Source of the DNA: Cryptomeria japonica
Taxonomy: Eukaryota > Streptophyta > Pinopsida > Cupressales > Cupressaceae
Length of the DNA: 64,000 bases
Reading direction: 5' to 3'
Assembly: GCF_030272615.1 (NCBI RefSeq)
Contig: NC_081408.1
Span: forward strand, 770,129,336-770,193,335
The translations under genes were made by a program, and so were the position numbers. Of this stretch, positions 11,970 through 23,590 are shown piece after piece. A model generated the notes under the pieces. The model was not told the origin of the DNA and searched no databases. It worked only from the letters and a program-made list of their open reading frames with translations. How positions within the stretch are numbered: position 1 is the first letter of the stretch; the number at the start of each line of letters is the position of its first letter.

Positions 11970-12439
11970 TGTGAGATTTTGCCAAGATCAAGAGCTCAAT
12001 GAAATGTACAAAATAGAGAGACAAGAATAAATTGTATTCTCATCAATAGATAGATGATCAAAAGATCAATAGTTACTACAATGAATATGAGCCTACTTAT
12101 ATAGGCAAGGCAATATGGATATGTGAGCACACAAAAATGACATGTGGCTCAATAAGAAACAAGGGTAGGTAGGAAAATGTGTGGGTAGGTAGGAGAACAA
12201 AATATTCCACATGAGGTGGATCACCCACCGAAGGTGGAATTATCACTCCACAATAAGTGGATATGATAGAGTAGTAACAAGATCAACACCATAAAAGGTG
12301 GAAATTCTCCTACACACACTATCCCAATGTGACACAAACACCCAAGTGTCTCATACCCAAACTACTATGAAATGCATTTCTAAAGTAAACTTAAGTAAGG
12401 TGTAATAATATCCATGATGAATAATTATTTACACCAATA
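11970..12439 (-). repeat. 3' LTR of the pol-less Copia element
   Basis: 470 bp, closely matching 16032-16519 apart from small indels; the right copy has an extra CACTATATAG near 16085. Confidence 0.9.
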
Positions 12440-12455
12440 CCCCCCCTTAAAAGCA
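12440..12455 (-). other. Polypurine tract of the pol-less Copia element
   Basis: On the minus strand GCTTTTAAGGGGGGG directly precedes the LTR, as expected for the plus-strand primer. Confidence 0.75.
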
Positions 12456-12918
12456 ACTTAGGGGAATGCACTTAAGTCTACAATGCAACTAAGCAATGCA
12501 AGATGGGTCCCAACTACAAGGTCATGTTAGGTACCCATGTACAAATGCAAATGTATGCAAACCAATGCAATGAAATCTCTCACAAAGCAAGGAAAGAGAG
12601 AAAAAGGTCCAATGGCCCCCAAAAGAGAGATGAAAGCTATACAAGAGAACTCTCATAGAAGTATGTGAGGAACAAAACCCCATGTGAGGAAAAAGTCCCC
12701 CCCATATGAGAGAAGAAGAGAAGCCAGGAAGTCCCCCCTCAATGTAGAATCTGCACCAATGATAGAAGCTTGATGATGTATGAAGAAACTACTCCACAAA
12801 CGTTGAACAAAATTCCTCCCCTTAGGAAGAAACAAAACCAAAGGTGTATCCATGAAGTCTCCCCAATCATGAAGGGAAGATGTATAAAAAAACTCATGAT
12901 GAATAAAGTCTTTGAAAA

Positions 12919-13566
12919 CTACTCAAGTGTCCCCATGTCGATGCTGAAAGATACCCCCTCCAAAGGTGGTAAACTGCTCCACACTGCTGAAAAAGGCACT
13001 CCAAGATCTAGTGGAGATGAATGTAGAACATGTCCCAAAGACTCACATGTCTCCTCAAAGCATAAAGAGACCTCCTCCAAGTGTTGTACATAAGTATCCA
13101 CAATCATGTCAACCTCAAAAGAGTGATCATGTAGAGAATGAACAAGAGGGTCAGAGTGATCCCTCGCAACAATCGAAGAAGGATCATCTTCATCAAAGAG
13201 AAGATGAATATCATCAATTATGTCTCCCAAATCTGCAATGTAGGATTCCACCAACAAACCTGCAATGTCTGTCAAGTACTCATCCCATTAATCTGAAGTT
13301 GGAAGACAATGAATATCCTGTTGCACTGAATCATATGAAGGCAAAACTGTCACACTATCTGCATCATCAGGTGCAATAGGTGATGTGATATAAATAGGAG
13401 GAGATGAAGCACAAGGCTCAAGAATAGGGTCACATGTGAGAATCCCCAAGTTCAAGTACCCAAAGTTCTCCTCAAAATCTGAATCATCACAAGAAGTGTG
13501 ATCATCATATATAGAATCATCATATGTGAAATCATCATCAACAACAAAATCTGAAAAGGAGTATAA
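12919..13566 (-). pseudogene. Acidic reading frame where pol should be
   Basis: Unrecognised. It is in frame with the upstream gag-protease and follows it after a single stop at 13567. About 215 codons are strongly enriched in D, E, S and H, including DFVVDDDFTYDDSIYDDH and HLLFDEDDPSSIVARDHSD. One further stop lies near 13290. No reverse transcriptase, integrase or RNase H motif is visible. It may be a C-terminal acidic extension of gag retained after pol was lost, or low-complexity sequence that happens to be open. The preserved frame across about 650 bp favours past coding. Confidence 0.45.
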
Positions 13567-13569
13567 TCA

Positions 13570-14918
13570 AGATGCATGATCAACCACCCCAGTCGCAATG
13601 ATAGCTCTAGTCTCCAAGTCTCTAATAAAAACTGACTTGGGTGTGAACTCCACAATTCTCTTTGTTGCACCATGTGTGATTTGATAGATGGAAAGGAGAT
13701 TGTTTGTCAAATGGGGTACACACAACACATCATTGAAGGAGTTATCCCCAATGGCAATAGATCCTTTCCCAATCACATCCATGTATGTATGATTGCCCAT
13801 CAAAATCTGTGGCATGGTGCAAGGCTCAAATGAAGAGAACATAGACTACAAAGATGCCATATGATGAGAAGCCCCTGAATCTAGAAGCCATCTCCCTGAA
13901 TCATGACTTTTAGTAGCACAAAGAGATTTTCCTTTTCTTGTCCCAAAAGAGCGAGTCTTCCCACTTGTAGAAGTCATGAATGCTTGCCCTTTTCCTTTTG
14001 ATTGTGAGGAAGTGGAAGTTGATGAATCATCCTTCTTGTAGGCATTAGGCAAATCAATGCTATGCTTTTTGAGGATGTGTGTGAGCTCACCAATCTTCTT
14101 ACAATGGCAACAACACTCCTCATGACCAAAATTTTTACAATAGGCACAAGTAGATCTCTCTCTCTTTGGTGAATTGTCTCTCTTGGAAGAGGATGAATCT
14201 TCTTGTTGTGGAGAAGGCGATGCTTTGTCCTTAGGCTTTGATTGCCATTTCTTCTTGTTTGAGTTGTCCTTTCCTTGATTTCCTTTGTTTCCTTGATTTG
14301 CCACTAATGCTTGAGACTTAGAAGTCTTAAGAATGCCATGCTTATCAACTTAGTTTGTTCCATCATCAACATTTCAGCGAAAGCATCAAATGTAGGCATT
14401 GTATAGCTTGAACCCATTGTCATCCTATGGGTTTGGGAACTATAAACAAATGTTGCATATTCTTGTGGAAGCTTGCCCATCAAATTGAAGATCAATTGAG
14501 TATCCTTCTTATCAATGCCACAATCCTTGAGTTGTGCCCTAAACTCTTTTTCCTTAGTGACATAATCTTGTATAGTATCAAAGTTCTTGGGATCTAACAT
14601 GGTGAGATCACTATCAATCTGATATCCTCTAATCTCATTAACTTGACCATACAAGTCTTGAAACTTTTGCCAAGTACCCTTGATTAGAGTACATTTCTTA
14701 ATATAAAAAATGAGATCCTTTGATACATACTTTCTTAAGGTACCAATTGCCATGATATTTTTAGTGAGCCAATCCAAGTGACCAACAGGATCAACGGGAG
14801 CAACAATAGTTCCATCAATATAATGAGTTAGTCCTTTTTCCATAAGTTTACTCCATGCATCAATTTTCCAAGTAGCATAATTATGAGGAGTTATGAGAGG
14901 AAACTTAGAAGAACCCAT
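13570..14918 (-). pseudogene. Copia gag and protease of the pol-less element
   Basis: The ATG near 14918 gives MGSSKFPLITPHNYATWKID, a UBN2-type gag start. It is followed by WQKFQDLYGQVNEIRGYQID and LIFNLMGKLPQEYATFV. A frameshift near 14335 separates it from a K/S-rich linker with a CCHC-like knuckle (CAYCKNFGHEECCC). Next comes the aspartic protease motif RWLLDSGASHHM at about 13860-13895, then pre-integrase sequence (NDVLCVPHLTNNLLSIYQI). There is a stop after HHMASL and another at 13567. The gag and protease would build and mature the particle; these copies are inactive as they stand. Confidence 0.85.
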
Positions 14919-16018
14919 AGCAGTAAAAAGGAAGGAACACAAGAGCACAAAAGCACAAGAGACACCCTCGCAAATTCAATCAATCAAAGTACCCCCCCCC
15001 CCAAAAAAATGATGATTTTGACACTTTATATGTAGTGCATGTACATAGGCCACTTGCAAACAATGGTAAGGTGGACTTCTGATTTTGTTTTACAAATGTC
15101 CCAATAGGTTAAGAACTACAATGCAAAAGACCAACAAGATAGATCTATGCAATACAAGTGTCAAATTGGCCAAAAAAGGTCATATGTTGAAAGTACAATT
15201 TCTACCCAAAATTGCTGCAAAATGATAACATATTATGAGAGTAGACAAAAAATTATGCACTTTAAAAAAAAATGGCACCTGAAAAGGAGTTTGTATGAGC
15301 CCAAACGGAGTCCCAAAAGTTGCAAAAATGAGGATTACTTAGCTACAGTGATGAAAGTCTACATTTTCTAAAAAAAATGTGCATCAAAATGGAAAACCAC
15401 CTTCACCCACATGGGAAGAAGAGAGTAGCTGCCGGATGAACTGTGGCTGGCAGACAATTACTAGCGAGAGATTGTCGGAACAAACTACAAATAAATAGCC
15501 GGAAGTAGTGAAGGGGTGATGTCGACAGGGTGATTGCCGGAAAATGCAGCTGTATGATGCAGGCACCGAAGGAAAAGTGGGCGGGGGCCCAAAAAACCTA
15601 CGAGAACATTATGTTGCGATACAGTGTACTATGGGGGCGGTGATAAAATACCTCCCGTAAACTATAATAATATTTGATTTTTTTTTTTTGTACAATGCCT
15701 TCTACAAATAAGAAAAAATATTGTGCGAATTAAAATAATCTGAGAATGAAAAATCGCAGAATAATAAAAAAAAATTATTTTTTTTTTGGTTGAAAAATCG
15801 TACCATATAGCCAAATTGGCTAAATTTTTCCTCCAAGCTCGAAAGTTGACTTTCACCAAAATAGGCTGAATTTATACTCAAAATTCATGGAAATAGTCAC
15901 CCAAACACAATGGCAAGGTTGGATCTGGTCTAAGACGCCTCCAAAAGATGTTGATCCTCAGATCTGCCTCTTGATGTTGCAATAATGCCTCTCAAAGACG
16001 AATCAATGACACTCTAAT

Positions 16019-16031
16019 GGCTCTGATACCA
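16019..16031 (-). other. Primer binding site, initiator tRNA-Met
   Basis: On the minus strand TGGTATCAGAGCC lies directly inside the right LTR. It is the complement of the 3' end of plant initiator tRNA-Met, and it fixes the orientation of the element. Confidence 0.9.
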
Positions 16032-16519
16032 CATGAGATTTTGTCAAGATCAAGAGCTCAATGAAATGTACAAAATAGAGAGACACTATATAGGACAAGA
16101 ATAAACTGTATTCTCATCAATAGATAGATGATCAAAAGATCAATAGTTACATATAATGAATATGAGCTTGCTTATATAGGCAAGACAATATGGATATGTG
16201 AGCACACAATCATGACATGTGGCTCAATAAGAAACAAGGGTAGGTAGAAAATATGTGTGGGTAGGTAGGAGAAACAATAAAATATTCCACATGAGGTGGA
16301 TCACCCACCGAAGGTGGAATTATCACTCCACAATAAGTGGATATGATAGAGTAGTAACAAGATCAACACCATAAAAAGTGGAAATTCTCCTACACACACT
16401 ATCCCAATGTGGCACAAACACCCAAGTGTCTCATACCCAAACTACTATGAAATGCATTTCCTAAGTAAACTTAAGTAAGGTGTAATAATATCCATGATGA
16501 ATAATTATTTACACCAACA
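16032..16519 (-). repeat. 5' LTR of the pol-less Copia element
   Basis: 488 bp, paired with 11970-12439. Its inner end has CATG where the other copy has TGTG, so it has mutated after insertion. Confidence 0.9.
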
Positions 16520-19500
16520 CAGATGAAGAATCAGAAGGAGATGAAGTTGTATTCCTTGCCATTGAGGAAGATGGACCTGTAGTTGTTGATTTCACTAGTT
16601 GTACTATGGAGGAAAAAGCTTTAGTTGTTAAAGTTGAAGAGAAAGATGAATTGGTAATTGACAGTGGTTGTTCACATCATATGACCAGTGACAAAAGCAA
16701 ATTTGTGAGCATGGAAAGATATGATGGTCGAATAGTTAGATGTGGAGATGACAAATCTTGTGTGATCCATGGGAGAGGTTCTATTTCTTTTGATGGTAAG
16801 CATAACACTGATGATGTCTTGTATGTTGAAGGTTTTAAGCATAATCTGTTGAGTGTTGGACATATGGTTGATAAAGGTTATGATCTATAGTTCAAGGATG
16901 GAAAATGCAAGATCTTAAATGCCTTCAGTATAGAGATTGCATCTAGAATTAAGACTGAAGGTAACATTTTTCATTTGAATGCTGGTGAGAAAAGTTGTTT
17001 GATTGCTCAGATTGATGAGAGTTGGTTGTGGCATAGGAGAATGTGTCATGTGAATTTTGATTCAATGATCAAGATTAGTTCTACACATGTTGTTAGAGAT
17101 CTGCCTAAGATTGTTAGGCCTGCTAATCCGATATGTAAGGAATGTCAATTGGGTAAGCAAACAAAAATTTCTTTCAAGAGAAAACAGTATACATCTAATG
17201 AACTATTAGATCTTGTGCATACTGACCTATGTGGACCTACAAATGTTAGAAGTGTGCAAGGTGATAGATATTTTATCCTACTAATTGATGATTATTTTAG
17301 GATGATGTGGGTTGTCTTTTTGAAGGAGAAATCAGAAGCGTTGGGTAAATTCAAGATATCCAAAGCTAAGATTGAGAATGAGTCCAGATTGAAGGTGAAG
17401 TGTCTGAGATCTAATAGAGGTGGAGAATTTTGTTCTAGTGAGTTCAATTTATTCTGTGAGAATCATGGGATTAGAAGACAATTATATGCTCCTAGAACCC
17501 CTCAGCAAAATGGAGTTGTTGAAAGGCATAACAAAACTATCTTGGATGTTGCAATGACTATGCTAATTGACGGAATTATTCCGAAGATCTACTAGAAAGA
17601 AGCTATTAGCACTACTGTCTACACAACAATAGATTTCACACCAAAGGTGATACCGGTAAGACCCCTTATGAACTATGGTTTGGTCATGTTCCTACTATGA
17701 GATATTTCAGAGTATTTGGTAGCAAATTTTATATCAAGAGAGATGAGGATATAGGAAAATTTGATGCTAGAAGTGATGATGGAATTTTCTTGGGATATTC
17801 TATAAAGAGAAAATCCTACTAGTGCTACAATAAGAGACTAAGAAAGATAGTGGAGAGTGCAAATGTAAAGGTGAATGAGAACCTTGGAAAAGAGACCAGA
17901 TCATGCAGTTATGATGATGGATAGAATATTGTTTTAACTCCTATTCAGACTGAAGAGCCTAAGTAGAATGATCGAGTAGAGACAGTTAACCCGAATGTTG
18001 TTGTTGCTATTGGTGATAAGAATAAAGGTGTAATGACTATAAGAAGGCTAGTTATTGAAGAAGTATGTTTGATTTCTAAAGTTGAACCTAAAGAGGTTGT
18101 TGAATCCTGTAAAGATGAAAATTGGATGAGAGCTATGGAAAAAGAACTAGATCAGATTGAAAAAAAATAATACTTGGGAACTTGTGCCTAGACCTAAGGA
18201 TAAAAATGTTATTGGTACTAAATGGGTGTTCAGAAATAAATTGAATGAAGTCGGTGAAGTTGTTGAAAATAAAGCTAGATTGGTTTGCAAAAGATATTCT
18301 CATAAAGAAGGAATTGATTATGAGGAGACTTTTGTTCTGATGGCCAGACTTGAAGTCCTTGCTTATGTTACTTATAAAGATTTCTTGGTATATCAGATGG
18401 ATGTCAAATCTGCCTTTTTGAATGGTGATCTTGAGGAAGAAGTTTACATTGAGCAACCTGATGGATTTTCACTATCAGATGATGGAGACATGGTATGTAA
18501 ACTGAAGAAAGCTCTTTATGGATTGAAACAAGCCCCTAGAGCCTAGTATGCTAGACTAGATAAATATTTGTTGAAATTGGGATTTAGTAAAGGTGTTGCT
18601 AAGAATAATATGTACTTTAAGATAGAAAATGATAACATCCTGATTGTTGAAGTCTTTGTTGATGATATTTTCTTTGGAGGTGATGATGACTTGAGCAAGA
18701 AGTTTTTCGGTGATATGCAGAAAGAATTTGAGATGTCTATGATTAGTGAGATGAATTTTTTCTTAGGTTTGCAGATTTCACAACCTAGAAAAGGTATATT
18801 CATATCTCAAACTAAGTATATGAAGGAATTGTCGAAGAAGTTTGGGTTAGATGACTCCAAACCAGTTGGAAATCATATGGTGATTGGTTGTAAATTGTCT
18901 AAGAATGATGAATCCCCTAAAGCTAATCAGAGTTTGTACAAATCTATGGTTGGTGGACTGTTATATCTTACTCATACTAGACCGAACATTATGCATGTTG
19001 TGTGCAAGGCTGCTAGATACCAAGTTGATCAGAAAGAGAATCATGTCATTTCTATTAAGAGGATATTCAGATACCTAAAGGGAACTGTGAATTATGGTTT
19101 ATGTTATTCAAGGAATGATGATTTCATGCTATGTGCCTACACTGATGCAGATTGGGCTGGTGATGTTGATGACCGGAAGAGCACTACTAGTGGAGCATTC
19201 TTTTTGGGTAAGAAGTTGGTTTCATGGGCTAGTAAGAAACAAGATTCAGTGTCCTTATCTACTGCTGAAGTTGAGTACATTGTTGCTACTAGTACTTGCA
19301 CTCAGGTAGTTTGGATGAAGCAAATGTTGAAGGATATTAGAGTTATTTATGATGAGCCTACTCATATACTGTGATAATTCTAGTTCTATTAACATGTCAA
19401 AGAATCCAGTGCAACATTCAAAGACTAAGCATGTGTCAATCAAATATCATTACTTAAGAGAGCAAGTCAGTGAAGAGAAGGTGAAGTTGGAGTATGTATC

Positions 19501-19612
19501 TACAAAAGAACAAATAGTTGATATTTTCACTAAGCCTTTTCCTCCAGATGCATTTGTCTACTTGAGAGACAAGTTAGGGGTATCCATTCATCCTGATGAT
19601 AACTATATGTAG
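16520..19612 (+). pseudogene. Copia pol: protease, integrase, reverse transcriptase, RNase H
   Basis: Protease motif VIDSGCSHHMTSD at about 16650. Pre-integrase zinc finger with HRRMCHVNFD and CKECQLGKQ at 17025-17160. Integrase core with HTDLCGPTNVRS, then LRSNRGGEF and QQNGVVERHNKTI; the second catalytic Asp is Asn. Reverse transcriptase from [20 protein letters not shown] (18170) through [19 protein letters not shown] to the FVDD box (EVFVDDIFFGG, about 18650). RNase H with YTDADWAGDVDDRKSTTSG and STAEVEYI, ending near DIFTKPFPPDAFV. Stops lie at 16888, 17593 and 18544, and frameshifts near 17645, 18172 and 19370. It made the enzymes for reverse transcription and integration; this copy is dead. 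Confidence 0.95.
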
Positions 19613-19799
19613 TGAGTTGCATCATTCTGGTGGACTTCACAGTCTTATCCTTTTATCTAGATTGGTGTGTTGGTGTTGCTCCTCTATTGGAGTAGTCTAT
19701 GTTTTGGGGAGAGAGATTCATGTTTTATATTCTAAGGGGGAGAGTAAGTTTGGTATTCTATTTTGAGATCTTTGGCATTGTTGCCAAAGGGGGAGAGAG
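19613..19799 (+). other. Copia 3' untranslated stretch with repeated polypurine tracts
   Basis: Between the pol stop and the inverted LTR. It contains AAGGGGGAGAG near 19732 and CCAAAGGGGGAGAG ending at 19797. Several PPT-like repeats before the 3' LTR are a known feature of the Sirevirus branch of Copia. Confidence 0.6.
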
Positions 19800-21052
19800 T
19801 GTAAGTAGAAATGAAGAAGAAAGACTGAGAGGGGGGGTGTATCAGTCTTCATCAGAATACCAAACTTAATCATAAAGCATAGATCTGATAAAATGCATTA
19901 ATAAAATAGATAAGAAAATTAGCAACACAACACACAACACCAATATTTTGACATGGAAAACCTGGTTAAGGGAAAAACCACAGTGGGAACCTTCCCACAG
20001 TAAGATGATACTCTGCAATAGTATGTGTAAATATTACAATGGGGAATGCACATGCATTTAGGCACACTGCCTAGAGCTCATTGCTTAGATATAATGTCCT
20101 AGAAGGCCACAACCCTCAGGGAAGTCTCATTGACTTACAAAAAGATTCAGACTACAATCTAGAAGAAATGAACTGAAAGAATAGTATCTCCAAATGCTTG
20201 ATTACAGTTCCGGTTAAGCACAAATGTCTGCCTTGCAACACCTATCTCACCTCAAACTCAACACCGAAGGATACATCACTTTTTCACACATAAAAATCTC
20301 TCTGATAATGCAGACACAACATCAACACCTAAATTACATGACTATATAACCTATATATACAAGTCATCAACCTTGACAACAAGGTCAGTTAAACCTTCAA
20401 CCCTTAATTACAAAATTACATCATACGGTACACAGATCGACCACAGAACCAATACAATGATTTAAATAGCATAGAATAATCCTAAATCAAATTCCCAAAT
20501 TCTCAACTCCATCAAAAATCATGCCAATATCAACCACAACATGCTATACCACCAGGAAAACCGCATAACATGAAGAACATCAACGATTGATAGAAACCAC
20601 CAAAAACTCGCACAACAATCAATGTGAATCACCAAAACAAATATGACATGACTAAGAAACACCAAAAAGCACATTAGAATCATTAGGAATAGTTGCACCA
20701 ACACCACTTATCAAATCTTCATCGGTCAACATCTGCAAGCTCAAGAAAACAACCAATCAACAACTATCACAAAGAAAGGTAACTTGAGGGCCATCAAATC
20801 ACGAACCATCTAAAATGAATATACACAAGACCATCCCAAGAAATATCCCAAAGTCTCAAAATAAGATCTGATCACACCAAAATATATCGGAGGATATATC
20901 GAACTTTGCAAAACAGTGATCATCAAAACAACACTACAAACCGGATCATAAGATCTTCCCAAAATACAATCATCGGAACAAATCACATGAATATGTTGGT
21001 ATCAATGACAACAACATATCCTAGTAGCATTAATGACCAGCCATATCCAATA
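19800..21052 (-). mobile_element. Inverted solo LTR beside the Copia 3' LTR
   Basis: Begins TGTAAGTAGAAATGAAGAAG and ends CATATCCAATA. Over its whole 1.25 kb it is the reverse complement of the LTR at 21179-22432, with clear divergence. Flanks are GAGAG (19795-19799) and GAGAT (21053-21057), a near-perfect target duplication. It interrupts the PPT region of the outer Copia element: a further PPT copy and the real 3' LTR follow on its right. Confidence 0.75.
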
Positions 21053-21178
21053 GAGATATCATGTGAAAAACTTCTTTATTTGTCTTGATCTTAGGGGGAG
21101 TTTGTTGGAGATATCTTATTTCTTTGCATTGATTGCTTTTCACATTCATATGTTGCCATGAATGCCAAAGGGGGAGAT
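21053..21178 (+). other. Spacer with polypurine tract before the 3' LTR
   Basis: 126 bp containing TTAGGGGGAGTTTG near 21092 and GCCAAAGGGGGAGAT ending at 21178, directly next to the LTR start TGTTGG. It separates the two inverted LTR arms. Confidence 0.75.
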
Positions 21179-22432
21179 TGTTGGATATTGTTGCTCATTG
21201 CTAGTGCTAGGATATTTTGTTGTCATTGATGTCAACATATTCCTATGTATTTCTCTGGTGATTGTAGATTGGGAAGATCTTATGATTTGGTTTGTAGTTT
21301 GGTTTTGTTGATCATTGTTTTGCAGAATTCGGTATGTCCTCTGGTATATTATGGTGTGATCAGATCTTGTGCTGATTTTATGGGATATTTCTTGGGATGG
21401 TCTTGTGTATCTTCATTTCACATGGATCATGATTTGGTGCTCCACAAGTTATCTTTCTTTGTGATAGTTGTTTATCGGTTATGTTCTTGAGCTTTCAAAC
21501 ATTGACCGATGAAGATTTGATAAGTGGTGTTGGTGCAATTGTTCCTGATGATTCTAACATGCTTGCTGGTGTTTCCTAGTTGTGTCCTATTTGTTTTGGT
21601 GATCCATATTGATTGTTGTGCAATTTATTGATGGTTTCTATGAACCGATGATGATTTTTGTGTTATGTGATTTTCCTGGTGGTGTAGCATGTTGTGGTTG
21701 ATCCTGGCATGATTTTCGGTGGAGATGAGTGTTTGGGAGTTTGTTTTAGGACCATGTTATGCTATTTAAATCATTATATTGGTTTGGTGGTCAATCTTTC
21801 TATCATGTGATGTAATTTTGTAATTGAGGGTTGAGGTTTTAGCCGACCTTGTTATCAAGGTTGATGAATTGTATATATAGGTGATATATTAATGTAATTT
21901 AGGTGTTGAGGTTATGGTTTCATTATTAGAGAGAGTTTTATGTGTGAACAAGTGATTTATCCTTCGATATTGAGTTTGAGCAGAGATTGGTGTTGCAAGG
22001 CAGACATCTGCGCTTAACCGGAACTGTAATCAAGCATTTGGAGATGCTATTCTTTCAATTCATTTCTTTCAGATTGTAGTTCAAATCTTGTTGTAAGTCA
22101 GTGAGACTTCCCCGAGAGTTGTAGCCTTCCAGGCCATTATATTTGAGCAGTGAACTCTAGGAAATGTGCCTGAATGCATATGCATTCCCCATTGTAATAT
22201 TTTCACATACTACTGCAAAGTATCATCTTATTGTGGGTAGGTTACCACCATGGTTTTCCCCTTAACCAAGTTTTCCACGTCAAAATCTTAGTGTTGTGTG
22301 TTGTGCTCTCAATTTGCTTATTTGTCTTATTACTACAGTATATTAGATCTATGTTTTGTGATTAAGTTTTATATTCCGATGATGACTGATTCGCCCCCCC
22401 CTCTTAGTCTTCCTTTTTGGTTGTTGCTAACA
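21179..22432 (+). repeat. 3' LTR of the outer Copia element
   Basis: 1,254 bp, TGTTGGATATTG at the start and GTTGTTGCTAACA at the end. It is preceded by a PPT, and unusually it is followed two bases later by a primer-site-like sequence, so it could also have served as the 5' LTR of another element. It contains a C-run (TCGCCCCCCCCTC) near its end. Confidence 0.85.
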
Positions 22433-22493
22433 AATGGTATTAGAGCATTGGGTCACGGGTTCGAATCCCCTCGAGTAATGTTGAGGGGGAGAT
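22433..22493 (+). other. 61-bp stretch with PBS-like and PPT-like sites back to back
   Basis: TGGTATTAGAGC (22435-22446) is one base from the tRNA-Met primer site. It is followed by a T-arm-like GGGTTCGAATCCC, then GAGGGGGAGAT (22483-22493) next to a TGTTGG. PBS and PPT are thus only about 36 bp apart, with no coding region between. The sequence after TGTTGGA does not match an LTR but is Gypsy gag. Confidence 0.6.
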
Positions 22494-22494
22494 T

Positions 22495-23590
22495 GTTGGA
22501 AAAATGGTCAACACTCCCCTCGGGATTCATGACAAGGGACTCGACCTTGCCTAAGTTCAATAGAGAAGAAGGAAAAATTCCTACAAAACACCTACAAGAC
22601 ATCATAGACCTATGTCGAGTCCACTTTGCGACCCAATAGAATGTAGCCTTAAGATTGATTGTTGCATCCTTTAAAGGGAAGTCTATGGACTTGTATAGAT
22701 ATCTTCCCCCAAATTCCATAGCAAATTGGGATGTGCTTGAGAACTTATTCTTTGAGTAGTTCATTGAGAAGGGAGACCATTCATCCTCGTTGCACCATTT
22801 GATAAATATCAAGTGAGCTCCCCAATAAGTCATTTATGATTTCAACATGAGGTTTCTGAAGACCTTGAAAAGGATTCTAATTGCAACCAAACCACCAACA
22901 AATATGGATTTTGTGCTCTTCTTGAAGGATTTTAATTTAGAGATTGCAACGATGATCTAGTCACTTGAAGGAAGCTCCTTAATCCAAGCATAGGAAAAGG
23001 TGGTACAAGTAGTGGATAGTTTAATTGATGTTGGAAAGCTTCCCCCTGAGGTCGTCAATGCTTGTATTCCTAGAGTCTTCTTCCCCAATGTTAGGAGACA
23101 CTTAACCAAGCACATCTGCATCCCCATCATTGATGTGTGTGTACTTGAACACCCCAAGCCTTGCAATTGTGTAATCAACCTTGGTTGTGGAAATGAATGA
23201 CATGAAGAACCTATTGCGGACCTTTTGAAATGAAATAATTAACATAAAGAGGAAATAATCCACTCCTTGACCTCCTTTCAAGAATTACCTTTCTACAAGA
23301 CCATTATATCAATAGAATCATAATCATAGAGGAGCTCAAGGAAATGGTCAAGGATAAGTTTTTAATCAAATTATAGTTGTCCCTAATCATTTGCAGGTTC
23401 TATCATCAAACAACAATAGAAAGCTAGTAGCGAGACAAAAAAAATTATGTTGATGATACAAATACTTGGTTCTTTCCATGCAATGATGTGCATGTGCCCC
23501 AAAATTACCCATGAGGCAATCTATAACAAAAGGTGGCAGATCAATGCGCATAGGGAATCTGATGCAGGAGCACCTTTGATCTAAGCCTAT
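22495..23590 (+). pseudogene. Gypsy gag remnant
   Basis: Frame WSTLPSGFMTRDSTLPKF leads into EEGKIPTKHLQDIIDLCRVH, NVALRLIVASFKGKSMDLYR and LPPNSIANWDVLENLFFE. This matches the plant Ty3/Gypsy gag (Retrotrans_gag) pattern. Stops interrupt it from 22636 on. After about 23180 the match fades, with only scattered fragments such as LPFYKTIISIES. It formed the capsid of the element. Confidence 0.8.

Larger units (their letters stand above)
11970..16519 (-). mobile_element. Complete pol-less Copia element nested in the outer Copia, duplication CAGAT
   Basis: Two LTRs of 470 and 488 bp (11970-12439 and 16032-16519) begin TG/CATGAGATTTTG and end ACACCAA(C/T)A. They are flanked by CAGAT at 11965-11969 and 16520-16524. 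A tRNA-Met primer site touches the right LTR and a purine tract touches the left LTR, so the element reads right to left. The internal 3.6 kb encodes gag and protease, then an acidic frame. Integrase, reverse transcriptase and RNase H are absent. It must have moved with enzymes supplied by a related element. Confidence 0.9.
9190..22432 (+). mobile_element. Outer Copia retrotransposon, 5'-truncated, with three insertions
   Basis: Composite of gag (9243-9492 and 11184-11969), protease, integrase, reverse transcriptase and RNase H (16520-19612), a polypurine tract and a 3' LTR (21179-22432). The order PR-INT-RT-RH defines Copia. A solo LTR, a pol-less Copia element and an inverted LTR have been inserted. 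The first two have perfect 5-bp target duplications and the gag frame reads through when they are removed. Many stops and frameshifts make it dead. The 5' end is lost. Confidence 0.85.

Noticed and set aside
12653-13379. Overlapping plus-strand frames of 107 and 137 codons in the pol-less Copia element
   Set aside because: They run antisense to the acidic frame that continues from gag-protease, and have no family features.
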